Source: Pterois miles
Taxonomy: Eukaryota > Chordata > Actinopteri > Perciformes > Scorpaenidae
Direction: 5' to 3'
Length of the DNA: 64,000 nucleotides
Assembly (NCBI GenBank): GCA_947000775.1
Contig: CAMQGK010000008.1
Coordinates: forward strand, 12,657,501-12,721,500
Shown here: positions 11,402 to 22,647 of the stretch, piece by piece
How positions within the stretch are numbered: the stretch's first letter is position 1
Layout: each line of letters begins with the position of its first letter
The notes under the pieces: generated by a model
Seen by the model: only the letters and a program-made list of their open reading frames with translations
What the model was told of the DNA's origin: nothing
Database searches by the model: none
Program-made: the position numbers and the translations under genes

Positions 11402-12017
11402 AATTTTAGTAGGCTAGACCAGCCAGAGTCCTCACCAACACTGAGAAAGTGGAGCACATTACACAAGTCCTTCAGTCAACGCATTGGTGTGTCAAAGGAT
11501 AAATTTTAACCTCCTATTATTTGCCTATAAAGCACCAAATGGTCTCGGCCTGAATACATCTCTGATTTAATTGAATGTTACGAAGCATCCGGACCCCTCA
11601 GGTCATCAGGGACAGGTTTACTGAGTGTTCCCAGGGTCAAAACAAGCGACATGATGCAGCTTTTCATTTTTCTGCTACCGACCCTGCAACGAAGCGTCCT
11701 GAATACCTGAGGTCTCCTGAAACTGTCAGCTCATTTAAATCAGGGCTTAAAACATTATTGTTTACAGAAGCTTTCTAATAAATTAGATACATAACTTATT
11801 TTTAATCTGTAACTATATATTTGCTTGCTTACGCTTTGTTTTTATTGCTTTTTAAAATGCAATTTCATTCTAACCTTTATTTATTTGCTCCTTCTCATTT
11901 GTTTTTATAGTCATTTAAATGCAATTTTAATGTGTCCTTAACATCTCATGTTTAATATATTTAACATATTTCTCTGCCCCGGTAAAGCACAGTGATCTAG
12001 AAATAAAACTGCCCTGC
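11402..12017 (+). mobile_element. L2-type LINE, 5'-truncated 3' end with reverse transcriptase C-terminus
   Basis: Translated pieces in more than one frame read ARVLTNTEKVEHITQVLQSTHW near 11410-11480 and, from about 11600, EYLRSPETVSSFKSGLKTLL near 11700-11765. This is the usual ending of L2/CR1-clade ORF2 proteins in fish. The frame shifts between the pieces, so the copy is dead. An AT-rich 3' UTR follows with GGTAAAGCACAGTG and AATAAA near 11982-12006, then the (TG)n tract at 12020. Length is far below a full L2 (several kb), as expected for 5' truncation at integration. Confidence 0.75.
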
Positions 12018-12018
12018 C

Positions 12019-12019
<1 letters not shown>

Positions 12020-12070
<51 letters not shown>

Positions 12071-12071
12071 A
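12020..12071. repeat. (TG)n/(CG TG) microsatellite after LINE tail
   Basis: About sixteen TG units are followed by four TGCG units. It begins where the L2 3' end stops and may have grown from its tail. Confidence 0.88.
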
Positions 12072-12294
12072 CCACTCAGGTGAAGTCTGCGAAACGAGAC
12101 GACTCTGATTCTTGACATATACCAGAAGACGATGCCATGCTGTTTTCTCTGTTCTCCCGTTGGTAAAAGGTGAGTGCCCTCTTATTGACCTTGCTTGTGT
12201 GTTGAGGGGAAGGTTGTTTGACATTGGCTACCCATGATTCTTCGCTGCGACCGGAGAGCCATATAACTCATCCTCGGCTGTTGTCAAGCACACT

Positions 12295-12307
12295 GTTGCC
12301 TGGCAAC
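12295..12307. promoter_or_regulatory. Candidate RFX X-box with 1-base spacer
   Basis: GTTGCCTGGCAAC is a perfect inverted repeat of the GTTGCC half-site around one T. It lies in non-repetitive sequence between the L2 fragment and MITE family A copy 4. Confidence 0.35.
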
Positions 12308-12825
12308 TGACCAAAGGTAGCGCATCACTGGATATGAGGAGAGGGACGAAGACCTTGTCTGTCTGTCTGTTTGTGGTCTCACTATTTGTCTTAAATTTCT
12401 CTTCTCATTCCTTCCTGATCTTTCGTTCTTTCTATCAGAATAGAAATAGATAGATATTTTCAACCTGCTGTTTTCAACCACTTCTTATGAAACATTATGT
12501 GTCGTCCAGTAATCTTTGTACCAATGTACTCTGTCTCTTTGTCTCACTGTGGTTAAGAAAAAGTTTGTGAGCTTCAAAAGTCAATTGTCAGTACATTGCC
12601 TGCAACTTTTAACAAAGTATATCATCCATTTCGAATGTCGTTAGCCAATTGAATGGGCATTATCAGTGGTTATCTGCCTCACACATGGGTTAGATGGGGC
12701 CTGCTACACCTACTAGTAGGTTCAGAAGGCCGTTAATATCTATTCACATGTGTTCACCCACCTCCGTAGTAGCTGTGATGGAAGCAAAGGAGAAAGTCAG
12801 GTGACACAGTATAAAGAGCAACACA

Positions 12826-13170
12826 GTCCACGTAGGGAGGAAGTAGGCGGTGATTTAATGACATATAGCAGTGTGGTTGCAAATTGCAACCAACATAATA
12901 TCACTTCACTCAACCTACAGTGGCCTTCAAGTAACATAAAAGCCTGAAAAGCTCTCTCTAGAGTCGGTGTTTGGTTTGTCTGTTCTGGGCGACTGTAGAA
13001 ACATGCCGAAGCAGCACGGTGGAGTCTGTGAAGAGGACCCACTCCTGATGTACTAAGCTAACGAGAACACAACTATTCTTAGTTTCAGGTGATTACACAC
13101 TAAATCATATCCATATTACAATCCATTTATGCTAATAGTTCCCCCTACATCCTACACACTGCTCCTTTAA
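12826..13170 (+). mobile_element. MITE family A, copy 4, 5' end eroded
   Basis: The interior GTTGCAAATTGCAACCAAC, CCTACAGTGGCCTTCAAGTA and GACTGTAGAAACATGCCG is followed by the right terminus CCTACACACTGCTCCTTTAA. The left TIR is no longer readable, so the start is approximate. Confidence 0.75.
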
Positions 13171-13978
13171 ATACTGCCAAGTACATTTGTTACACAACAG
13201 ACTGTTATTTGAACCCAAACCAGGACCTTTTCCTAAACCTAGCCAAGTAGTGTGGTTTTCTTTCGATTCACAGTGTTAAGTTTCAATTTCACAATGTGGT
13301 AGGTGCAGATTGAAGCATTAGATTAGCGATGAGCACTGATAATGCTCATTCAATCGGCTGAGAAAATCTCAAATGGGTTCACATTTTCAGACCTTTTGCA
13401 TCCCATTTAAAAAAAAAGTCAATTATAATAGTTAATTTTAATTGTAGACCTGTCATATGTAAGGAAACTACACTTTGGACTTTTAAAACTGTATTGAGAA
13501 CTTAACACATTTCATATAACTAAGAAAAGACAAACCTGAAACCTTTACAATGACTATTGTTATTTTTCATGTATATTAAACTAATGTTTACTAAAGTTTA
13601 CAGCTCTCTTATTATCCCTCCTCACTCCTGCTTTTGTCATTCATATTTTCCTTCGCTGCTTCTCTTTGAAACACAAGCACCTGTTTCATGCTCTACTTCC
13701 TCTCCCCTCTCCTTGGCTTGTGTAGAACAGTGGACGGCCGCTGCATTTAATCATTGTTACAAGAATCAGGAAGGTTTTAATATCAAACTTGGACAAATAT
13801 GACACTGGGATGCTATATACCCTGTAATTAATTAAAATGCTAAGATTTTATGTTACGATAACACAACATTCACTAAATCCTTTCCTATTTCCTTGTGTGC
13901 TTCCCACCCTTCCTCTCCTCTTGTTCCTTTTCTTTTTCTTCCCCACCTCTCCTCGTCTTTCCCTCCGCCATCCTACAG

Positions 13979-14063
13979 ACGTGACTCTCCGGATGCCTGG
14001 CTGTGTTTGCGCTGAGGGCAGCAGTTTGTCACGTCCCTCATACATATGCAACACACACTCCAG
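13979..14063 (+). other. Possible isolated exon with strong splice signals (unidentified)
   Basis: About 100 nt of almost pure pyrimidine ends in CATCCTACAG, followed by 85 nt and CTCCAG|GTAAGA. One frame is open across the block and reads VTLRMPGCVCAEGSSLSRPS and then seven more residues. I do not recognise the peptide. The strand is opposite to neuroligin. It could be an exon of an antisense or lincRNA transcript, or chance signals in a CT-rich then GA-rich junction. Confidence 0.25.
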
Positions 14064-14310
14064 GTAAGACAGAGAGAGGGAGAGAAAGCGATAGAGAAAG
14101 AAAACTGAACTGAGTTAATGAGGAGATGGAAAGGTAATGGAGGAAACAAATGGAGAAATGGAAAGGAAAAGCACAGTAGGGGAAGGGGGCTATATGGAGG
14201 TGAAGACGACAGAGAGAGATTAAGATGGAGAGCACAAACATTTGACTAGGACAAAGAAATGACAGGGAGAGAGAGCGAGAGCAGGAGACAGAGACAGAGA
14301 TGGAGTGGAC
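14064..14310 (+). other. Purine-rich stretch
   Basis: AGAGAGAGGGAGAGAAAGCG and similar words continue for about 245 nt just after the possible exon donor. No gene is seen; the 127-codon minus-strand frame here is Ser/Leu-rich composition. Confidence 0.6.
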
Positions 14311-15237
14311 AGGAGTCAAAGCCATTAACCTGCAGGCTCGGTGCTGCTGCTGCTGTGTGGTCGGTAGGTGGATGGAGACATAGCTATATCCCGGGGCCAG
14401 GCCAGCCAGGTCTGTTGTCAACCTAACCCCTCCCGTCCTCTACCACCAACCAAGATGGATGGCCGACAGCGCTACCTAATCACGCGCTCCGCTGGCCGGG
14501 ACACGCACACTTGAGGCCAGCAGACACAGCGACCATAACAGGTGCTATACAACCCTGAGGAATGGTGTGCACCATTCTGTACCATACACCTGAATCTATA
14601 GAGCTCGTTGGTACTACATGGGTTGAGACGGTAATTAATTCATGTATGCAGGCCACAGATGATGCCTCCCACTGCTTAACCAAAGTGCTTTTATTACATA
14701 AACCAGTGGTTCTCAGACTGTTGCGTGCATGTGACCAGGGGAAACGTGACGCAAAATGAATGTTTTGATGTCGTTTTCACAGCAGAACAGTAAACAAACC
14801 GGCTCTTTACGCGTCTATGGTACTGACGGCGACAGCTAGTCTGTAGTTTTACAGAATGGACAGATATTTGACAGGAACAAAAAGAAAAACAGAAGATGCT
14901 TCAGAGACGAACAAGACAACGAGCTTATCTGACGGTAATCAAAAGAAAATATGTCTCCACCACGTAGTTCCAAGCTTCATTCAGAGCGCTGACATTCTCC
15001 TTATTATTAAACTTCCAGAAACATCAGCCTTCCTTCCACCGTCTCCTCCCTCCTCTCTTACAAAGACACACGTACAGCGAGTGACACGCCACTCCGACCG
15101 GCTCTGTAATTGCCTCAATCCTCAGTCCAACAGTCACAATTTATTGAAAAAAGAGATTGAAATCTTTTCTTAAATTCACTACATGTTTTTAGCTAATGGG
15201 GCGGTTGGGTAGCAGTCGAACAGCATCATAAATTGCT

Positions 15238-16495
15238 AGGGCTGTCAATCAATTAACTCTTGTGCCCTCCTCATATTTACTACCCTCTGGACACACGTTG
15301 CGGCAAAAATGTACACATACAGAAAAACTGCTATGAAATCATCATACATCAATATATTTTTTTTTGTTTTTTTTCATAAAACTTGCTCAAATCTACCAAA
15401 CATTCAATCATTTTCAGGATTTAACCCTTTAGAGTTAAGAGTTAAGGGTTAAAATATTTAATCACGACTGATCACAAATTAATTGCACATTTTTTTATCT
15501 GTTCAAAATGTACCTTAAAGGGAGATTTGTCAAGTATTAAATACTCTTATCAACACAGGAGTGGGCAAATATGCTGCTTTATGCAAATGTATGTATACTG
15601 TAGACACTGTAAACTTATTTCTATAAATCTGTTCACACCACAAAACAATGACAGATATTGTCCATAACTCCTCACAGGTACTCCATTTAGCATAAAACAT
15701 ATGCTCAAATCATGACTTATGGGTACCCACAGAACCCATTTTCATTCACATATCTTGAGGTCAGAGGTCAACAGACCCCTTTGAAAATGACACTTTTTCT
15801 TCACCAAAATTTAGCACAAGTTTAGAGTTATTTAGCCTCCATTACATTACATTACAGGGCCAGCTCTGTCCTGGGATGCTCTCTGGACTCAGTGCAGGTG
15901 GTGGGAGAGAGGAGGATGACGGCTAAGCTGTCATCCATGATGGAGAAGGACTCCCACCCCATGAGAGATACCATCAGAGCTCTGGAGAGCTCCTTCAGTG
16001 ACAGGCTGCTACACCCTAAGTGTACGAAGGAGCGTTACAGAAGGTCCTTCCTGCCTGCAGCTGTTAGACTCCACAACCAGCACTGCTCCCAGTAAACCAC
16101 AATCACAGTCAAATTCACAACAAACTCACCGGACATAAGTGCAATAAGGACTTTATACAATTATATCATTGATATGATGGACACATTTTTTCTGTCTTAC
16201 TTTTTTTCTATTTTCTATTATGTATATACTAATTTATTTTTATTTGTATTGCTGCTGTAACGTGTAAATTTCCCCACTGTGGGACTAATAAAGGAATATC
16301 TTATCTTATCTTATCTTATTACGACAAGCTATGACATGGTTGGTACCAACGCTCTCCTTAGGTTTTATAGTTTAATATGATGGCTTTAAAACGGAGCCCA
16401 CTACAAACTAAAATTGCAAGTTGCATTAACGCGTTAAAGAAATTAGTGTCATTAAAACAAATTTATGTTATTATCGTGTTAGCTTTGACAGCCCT
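15238..16495 (+). mobile_element. MITE family B (AGGGCTGTC TIR, hAT-like), copy 1, split by a LINE
   Basis: It starts AGGGCTGTCAATCAATTAA and ends GCTTTGACAGCCCT, giving TIRs that begin like hAT elements. The interior contains ATGTACCTTAAAGGGAGATT, ATCAACACAGGAGTGGGCAA, CATATCTTGAGGTCAGAGGT and, after the LINE, ACGACAAGCTATGACATGGT. The LINE at 15855-16319 interrupts it. An extra A/T-rich block at 15259-15452 is absent from other copies and may be a further insertion. Confidence 0.8.
15855..16319 (+). mobile_element. CR1/L2/Rex-type LINE 3' fragment with (TCTTA)n tail
   Basis: An open stretch at 15892-16095 ends in YRRSFLPAAVRLHNQ, the characteristic C-terminus of fish CR1/L2/Rex1-like LINE reverse transcriptases. 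The 3' UTR reads TTTCCCCACTGTGGGACTAA, then AATAAAGGAATATC and a tail of about four TCTTA units at 16300-16319. It lies inside the AGGGCTGTC-TIR element that resumes at 16320, so it inserted after that element. It is 5'-truncated with no complete ORF. Confidence 0.72.
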
Positions 16496-18280
16496 ATTAT
16501 TAATATGAATCATAATGAATGTGTTGGGAGATGAGGAGAGACCAGTGTGTATTTTCTGTCTAAAAACTGGCATTTAGAAACATTACATCCCAGTCACATC
16601 AATAACAAAAGTGGTTTCATAAAGTTTAACCCTCATCCTACAATCCTATTAAACATACTAGGATTACTGACTGAATAAACTATTAGAAACAACCATCACA
16701 GTGAAAACATTTCTTCCTCCAAAGGGGGGAATGACAGAAAGAGTCTGGGAATCACTGGCCGAAACATGCAGGACTCAAGAAGTGAACCCCAGTCTCCGCT
16801 GTCACAGCAATGTGCTTTGTTTTTGCACATGGTACAATAATGTAGCACTTCCTAAACAGGAAAAAAAGTGAATATAATCCATACAGCATTATATTTCCTG
16901 CAAGACACATTTGGCAAAACAAATTAGTTGTATATAAACCTAATTTCTAGGACTTGTTCTCTGCTTCCAGCTTTATCCGCAACAAAAACTCCAGAAGAAG
17001 AAGAATTAATGTGAAAACACTCACAAAATGCTCCTGCTGTTACAAATATATCCACTCACACTCGCACACTTGTCCCTTCCTCCCACTACCACAGAATAAT
17101 ATTGGGCTTGCTACTGATGTATCTGCGCAGAGAGCTTTCAGAAGAGGCTGATTTCCCTCCGCCTCCTCCTCCTCCTCCTCCTCCCTCTTCCTCTCATCCC
17201 CGCAGATGAGAGATTCAAAGTCCCTCCATCCGTCTCTTATTTCAGCATGTCAGAACTCGGAGTTATTAGTCTGCTAATTACCTCTCAGAATCCCTCATTT
17301 ACCCCCAGAATCCAATCACTCTCTGATTATAATGAGAAAATTATGATAGAGCGCATTAAAGATAGAATATGGGATTGATTGGTCCGCGACGAGACCGGGG
17401 GCGAGGAGGGAGCGGGACAAGTGGAGGGGATGGGAACAGAAAATTTGAGAAAGAAAGAGAGGGGGAGATAGAGAAAGGGCTGGGGGTGCTTAATGACAAA
17501 AGTAATAGAAGTTTAGGCTTGCCAGAGAGGAAGGACTGAGAGAAAACAATGAACATGGTGCATCTTTAAACTCGCATGAGAGTAGAGTACAGAAGAAGAA
17601 GAAATAATCAAGCACCATCTTAGAAAAACACCATTACCCTTCTTACAAACACATGGCCATGGAAGACTTGTTAAACCAAGAGACAACACATATACTATAC
17701 TGTATATACAGTATGTGTGTCCAAGCCTTGGGACTGAATGGCAGCAGATTGGTTGTGCCGATTTAATCGCAGCTTGTAATTATGGAGAGTTTATTCACAT
17801 ATGGCCCTTTTATCCTGGCCATTGGCTGAGCTTACACATTTACCATATTCATGAGGATGGGCAGGGCTGCATGTACATGTACGCACACATGCACACAAAA
17901 GAGATGCAGAAACACACACAGCTGAATTATTGGATGGTCTCAGGCTAATGTTTCAGCTGAATAACAGCACACACACACATGCACACACCTTTCCCACTGA
18001 GGGGATAGGTTTCCCATATATTAATGAGTTTGTTATCTCTAAATTCTATAAATCATGGTGTAAATGGGTCTGCATATATGTGAGCCTGGTGTGTTTCTAC
18101 AATGGTGGAAGATTAAGCTTTGGAATAGCCGTTCGCTCGGAGGAAATTAATTATTTTTCAATGACGGCGTCCGTGTTCTGGAAGGCTGAGATCGACGGTG
18201 GAGATTGACAAAGGTGGTGCTGATGGCGATTGGTGGTGTTAATGGTAAAGGAGGCTTATGAGGTGTGTATGTGGGTGTAC
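16496..18280. other. Gene-free, includes a candidate regulatory block
   Basis: 17200-17375 has repeated homeodomain-like cores (CTAATTACC, GATTATAATGAG, ATTATGATAG, GGGATTGATTGG) in non-repetitive sequence. The rest is unremarkable. Confidence 0.4.
17160..17186. repeat. (CCT)n microsatellite
   Basis: About eight CCT units lie between a pyrimidine-rich flank and an AT-rich block with TAATTA cores. Confidence 0.75.
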
Positions 18281-18807
18281 GGCTGTCAATCAATTAAAAT
18301 ACATAATCACGTTTAATGACATTATCCATAGTTATTTTTTATCAGTTCAAACTGTACCTTAAAGGAAGATTTGTTAAGTATTTAATACTCTTATCAACAT
18401 GAGAGTGGCCAAATATGCTGCTTTATGTAAATGTATGTACATATTTTTTAGTGGAAATCAATTAACAACATAAAACAATGACAAATATTGTCCTGCAACC
18501 CTCACAGGTACTGCATTTAGCATAAAAATTATGACTCAAACCCAACAGACAACAACAGCTGTCAGTGTCAGGGGTCACTTGACCCTTTAATAACGGCCAT
18601 GCCAGTTTTATCTCTGCAAAATTTAGGAGCGTTATTCAACCTCCTTTGCTACAAGCTACTATGACATGGATTCATATGGTATCTATTGTATACCTTCACT
18701 CTAGCTCTAAAACTGAACCTGCTACAGCCTAAAAATCGCAAGTTTCTTTAATGCGTTACAGAAATTTGTGGCGTTAAAATGCATTTGCATTATCATGTTG
18801 ACAGCCC
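18281..18807 (+). mobile_element. MITE family B, copy 2, near complete
   Basis: It runs from GGCTGTCAATCAATTAAAAT to TCATGTTGACAGCCCT, with the interior landmarks ACTGTACCTTAAAGGAAGAT, CAACAGACAACAACAGCTGT and TACAAGCTACTATGACATGG in the same order as copy 1. Confidence 0.8.
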
Positions 18808-19945
18808 TTTGTGGGAGATGAATATCACACCGTATGTACAGTATGTATGCTTTCAGTCCTTAATAATGCAAAATAAGAGTGACGACATCATGAAGCCATT
18901 TGTGCACGTCAGTTCACACACAGTGGAGACAATATATAATAATCTGCACATCTATCTCCCGCTCACCATGCTGCTGAAGTCACCAAGTTAACAGCAGCTG
19001 ATCATGACGGGCAGATTGCACGGCCCTCGCCTAATCTCAGTCTCCCACTCTGGACCTTCCTCCCTCCCTCTATCACCCTCCTTCCAGCCTCCCTATTGCA
19101 CGATAAGCGAATCTTGAGCACATCTTGACCACATTGGAAAAAAAAAAACATGAAAAACCTGGACGTGCTGCCAAAAGCAGGGTGGGCAGGCAGGCGTTGG
19201 AGGAAGGGGGTGTGGAAGTGGGACACTGAGTTGGTGTGAAAGCAGTGTGGGTTTTCATTTTTTGGGCTGGGTGGGCGGCGGAGGTGGAAATGTTGGGTGC
19301 TCGTCCTAACAAAAGGCTTTGTGCTTTCATTGTTTTCCTGGCAGGGCAAACGGGGTGTCTGTGGAAAGGCCGATAAGAGCGGAAAAAGCATGATTCCATT
19401 AAATAATATCCCTCTACGACCGGAACCGGAGGTGGTACGTTTGTGTTTACATATGTCTGTTTGTGTGTGAGAGAGAGATGAGAGCATTAAACCATCTTAA
19501 TACTGTTGTTTTCTTTGGGGACCCATACAGTGTACATCCACATTTCCATTAGCACATAACGCAGGATTAGGTGTTGTGTGGATGGTATGTCAGCGCTGAT
19601 AAGATGACTTGACTGGCATGTTTCACAGGATTACACTGGATGCTAGCATCAACATTATTTAGATAACCACTGCATTACAGAGTGTGTAGTTTATTCTCAA
19701 TACACACTGTAGGGCTCCAATTACAAAAAGAAAATAACACGCCAATGCGTGATGATATATGTTTTTCATTTCCTGAATACAAAATGATTTCCGGTGTTGG
19801 AACAGTTATGTGGGTCAGTGTGACCCTGCTGGTGAAAAGACCAGATGGCTATTCAGCACTAGGCTGAAACTGGCCCGCGATGTCTATCAGGTAACCACGA
19901 TAGATGCTAATGATAGCTGTATGTTGCTGACGGCCTGTGACATCC
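18808..19945. other. Gene-free
   Basis: A purine-rich strand bias runs over 19180-19290. The overlapping 161- and 108-codon minus-strand frames have Ser/Pro/His-rich text without a domain. Confidence 0.45.
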
Positions 19946-20616
19946 TCAGTTATGGCTTGTCCACACAGGGAACGTCAGGAGCGCGTGGCGGCTGTGTTAC
20001 CTGTTGTATTTTATTTCAGTGTCCATGTTAACAGGTTAGAGCAGCCACACAGCCCACATGAAACGCCCGTCTCAGCTGCATCTCTTCTAGTGATTCCAGG
20101 TCTCGCCTATTTTTAACGCAAACCATGCACAATTCACAGCCGCAACAGACAGTGGAAATGACCATTATCAGCTACATTAATACAGTTTTGATGTCTATAT
20201 CTGTAGAAAATATCATGCACAGGAAAAAAAAGATTTCATTTAAAAATAAAAGCCTTCAAATGTTTTTTTTTCTGTAGACAGAATTCCTGCATTTGATAAC
20301 ACAAGACTTTTATTCTGAAATATGTACAGGACTGATGTAGAATATGCAGTGACTTACAGAGAGAGTTTTAATTGTGGATTATCACTATTATCTCATGTTT
20401 CTTGACCTTTCTCTGTCTAAAATAAATAGAGATGAAATTAATAATGAACTGAAACGGCCATTATGAAAGTCAAACTCTATGTAGAAAGAAAAGACACGCT
20501 GCTGAAACACAGCGGACATGCAGCTGGTGTGAACGGACACGTGAACTGCGCAGCCGCTCGGTAACGCAGCCGCCACGCGCTCCTGATGTCCCCCGTGTGT
20601 CCAAGCCCTTAATCTC
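19946..20616. mobile_element. MITE family G, copy 2 (~40-bp TIR, well preserved)
   Basis: The left arm (19954-19997) and right arm (20563-20607) are inverted copies. The 20-base block TCAGGAGCGCGTGGCGGCTG is identical on both arms and the outer parts read CTTGTCCACACAGGG against the inverse of CCCCGTGTGTCCAAG. The interior shares GTCCATGTTAACAGGTTAGA and CTTGACCTTTCTCTGTCTAA with copy 1. The open frame at 20388-20750 is an artefact of the TIR. Confidence 0.82.
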
Positions 20617-20942
20617 AGGATGAAACGCTTCCACGTGTGCGGCCTGACACTGTGGCGAGGAGCGATGACCTCACTGTATGGATTGCTCGGCCGACGTGCC
20701 TTGTGATGTTGATCAGAGCCCGCTAAGAGGAGGGAGGGGCTGCTGAGCAAACGAAAGCAGGCGAAGGCAGTCGATGCGCCATTAGACTTGCTAATTGTTA
20801 TTGTATCCAGGCTTGAGTTATATCACAGCAGAATAGCATAGAAGATCAGATCACACTTTAACCAATGTGAATGTTGATTAGTGTGTGTGTTGGGGGGGGC
20901 GTTGTGTGTTGATCTCAGGGGATGAAAAAAGCATCAGTAAAC

Positions 20943-21594
20943 CAGTGGTGGAAAATACAGCACTCACCACTTTTATTGTTTCACAGCACTGAATCAAAGT
21001 CGATTTAATGACACTGATAAACAGAAAAAAAGACCCTGAAAATAGATCTCTACAGAGTGATCTAAATTAATTGCTAACAAATACGAGATACTTGTTTGCA
21101 TTAAAGAGGACCTATTATGCTTTTGTGCTTTCTCCCTTTCCTTTAGTGGGTTAGATAGTTTCTGTGCATGAAAAATGTCTGCAAAGTTACAAAGTCCACT
21201 CCAACGGCAGCTACTCTTCTCCACAGAAACACTGCTCCTGAACTGCCTGAAAGGCCTTGCTTGAAGTCCCGCCTTTTCTTCCATAACGTGATGATGTCAC
21301 TAAGTAACACTCTATTAACTGAATTGCTATTGACTGATTATTTGTACTACTACTTGTAAGCTTAAACAAAAGAGGGGCTCAAACAGTGTTTCAGACAGGG
21401 TCTAAAAGAGGAGCTGCAGCACAGCCGGTATTAGTAAAGTAAAATGTCTCTGAACAATAAAGCATGTAAACATGTTCTAGTTGAAACCCAAAATACAAGT
21501 ATGCACCTGAAAATAAGCATAATAGGTGAGTTCATGGATGCACCTTTTTCACTGGTGTTCATTTTGTCAGCTATTTGATCTTCTTCCACCACTG
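20943..21594 (+). mobile_element. CAGTGGTGGAA-type element (family L), copy 2, host of family C copy 1
   Basis: The left end CAGTGGTGGAAAATACAG and right end TCTTCTTCCACCACTG are inverted. The family C element at 21101-21533 lies between them, leaving only about 220 bases of host sequence. The host is itself internally deleted compared with the copy near 1 kb. Confidence 0.6.
21101..21533 (+). mobile_element. MITE family C (AGAGGACCTATTATGC TIR), copy 1
   Basis: The left end is TTAAAGAGGACCTATTATGC and the right end ACCTGAAAATAAGCATAATA, forming TIRs. The interior has AAGTCCCGCCTTTTCTTCCA and GATGATGTCACTAAGTAACA. It sits inside the larger CAGTGGTGGAA-TIR element at 20943-21594. It is non-coding. 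Confidence 0.8.
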
Positions 21595-22568
21595 CTGTAA
21601 ACAATGACTATAGCTGATGAAAAAAAATAAGAAAGTCTCTTTTGCATGTGGAGCAGACACACATACAAGCACACACACTCCTTGAAAGACAAATGACCCC
21701 TTGGTCCTGGCAAGATGGATCTCTAACTTGACAACCACAGTGACATGCAACAACTCAAAGCCCCTCAACGTGCTAATTGCTTTCGTCGTCTCCGCTCACC
21801 TACTTATTCCTCGCATCCGATCTGTCAGCGCAGACAAGTGAGGAGTAAAGGGGTTCTTAGGTGTCGTTTTATGAATGACAACAACCCATCGCAAAACGGT
21901 TGGCCTCGGGAGGGAGGGAGACAGAGAGAGGCGATCAGGATATGAGGATATACACATGCATAGTGAAACAAGAAGAAAAAAAAAAAAGCATTGGGGAAAA
22001 AAGCTTTCAGACTTAAGGAAGTAAGAGGCAGAAACACAGAGGTGTCTCATTAAGAGAAGCTTCATCAGGTTCACGATGAACCGAACAAGACGGGTCCGTG
22101 AACACCGTCAACTCCACACTCACTTGGGATTAAGAGGGTTTGGTCGGGAAAACAAAGCGTTGCAGACGAGGTACATCACGGGGGAATACTGGAGTGGGAT
22201 TTAATTAGGAAAACATTTTGACTGGAATGTTGCTCTTTCCGTCATCATCAAGGAGAAACATTCAGTTTGTTCTGGCTCAGTGCTCCAAAACAACCATCAT
22301 CTCCGACCTGAGTGGGACTTTTAAAGACTTGTCTCTAGGTGGTATTTTCATGACAGACTTCTGTAATAAACATCTCTAAAAGAAGAGGAGATTTGTCCCA
22401 TTGTCACACAGCGCTGCTTAGGGTGACTTGAGGTGATCTAGTGTCTCTATGTTTAGGAGATGTGGATGCGGCGTTTAGTGATGAAATTTTGTCAGATAGC
22501 GCAGGGCGTTTCCCAGCCCGACCTGTCTGCATTTGCTGCCCCGATTATGAGGCAGTCACCTTGTCGAG

Positions 22569-22644
<76 letters not shown>
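22569..22644. repeat. (CA)n microsatellite, ~37 units
   Basis: This is an uninterrupted AC/CA tract and the longest dinucleotide repeat in the window. Open frames of THTHTH type across it are spurious. Confidence 0.93.

Positions 22645-22647
<3 letters not shown>

Larger units (their letters stand above)
13171..15237. other. Gene-free apart from the possible exon and purine tract
   Basis: 13222-13275 (CCTTTTCCTAAACCTAGCCA) resembles a short repeat also glimpsed near 29240 and 27150. The 105-codon frame at 14856-15173 is low complexity and not convincing. Confidence 0.45.

Noticed and set aside
22569..22644. Regular repeats checked as a CRISPR-like or protein repeat array
   Set aside because: A plain dinucleotide microsatellite; no spacer structure and the genome is vertebrate.
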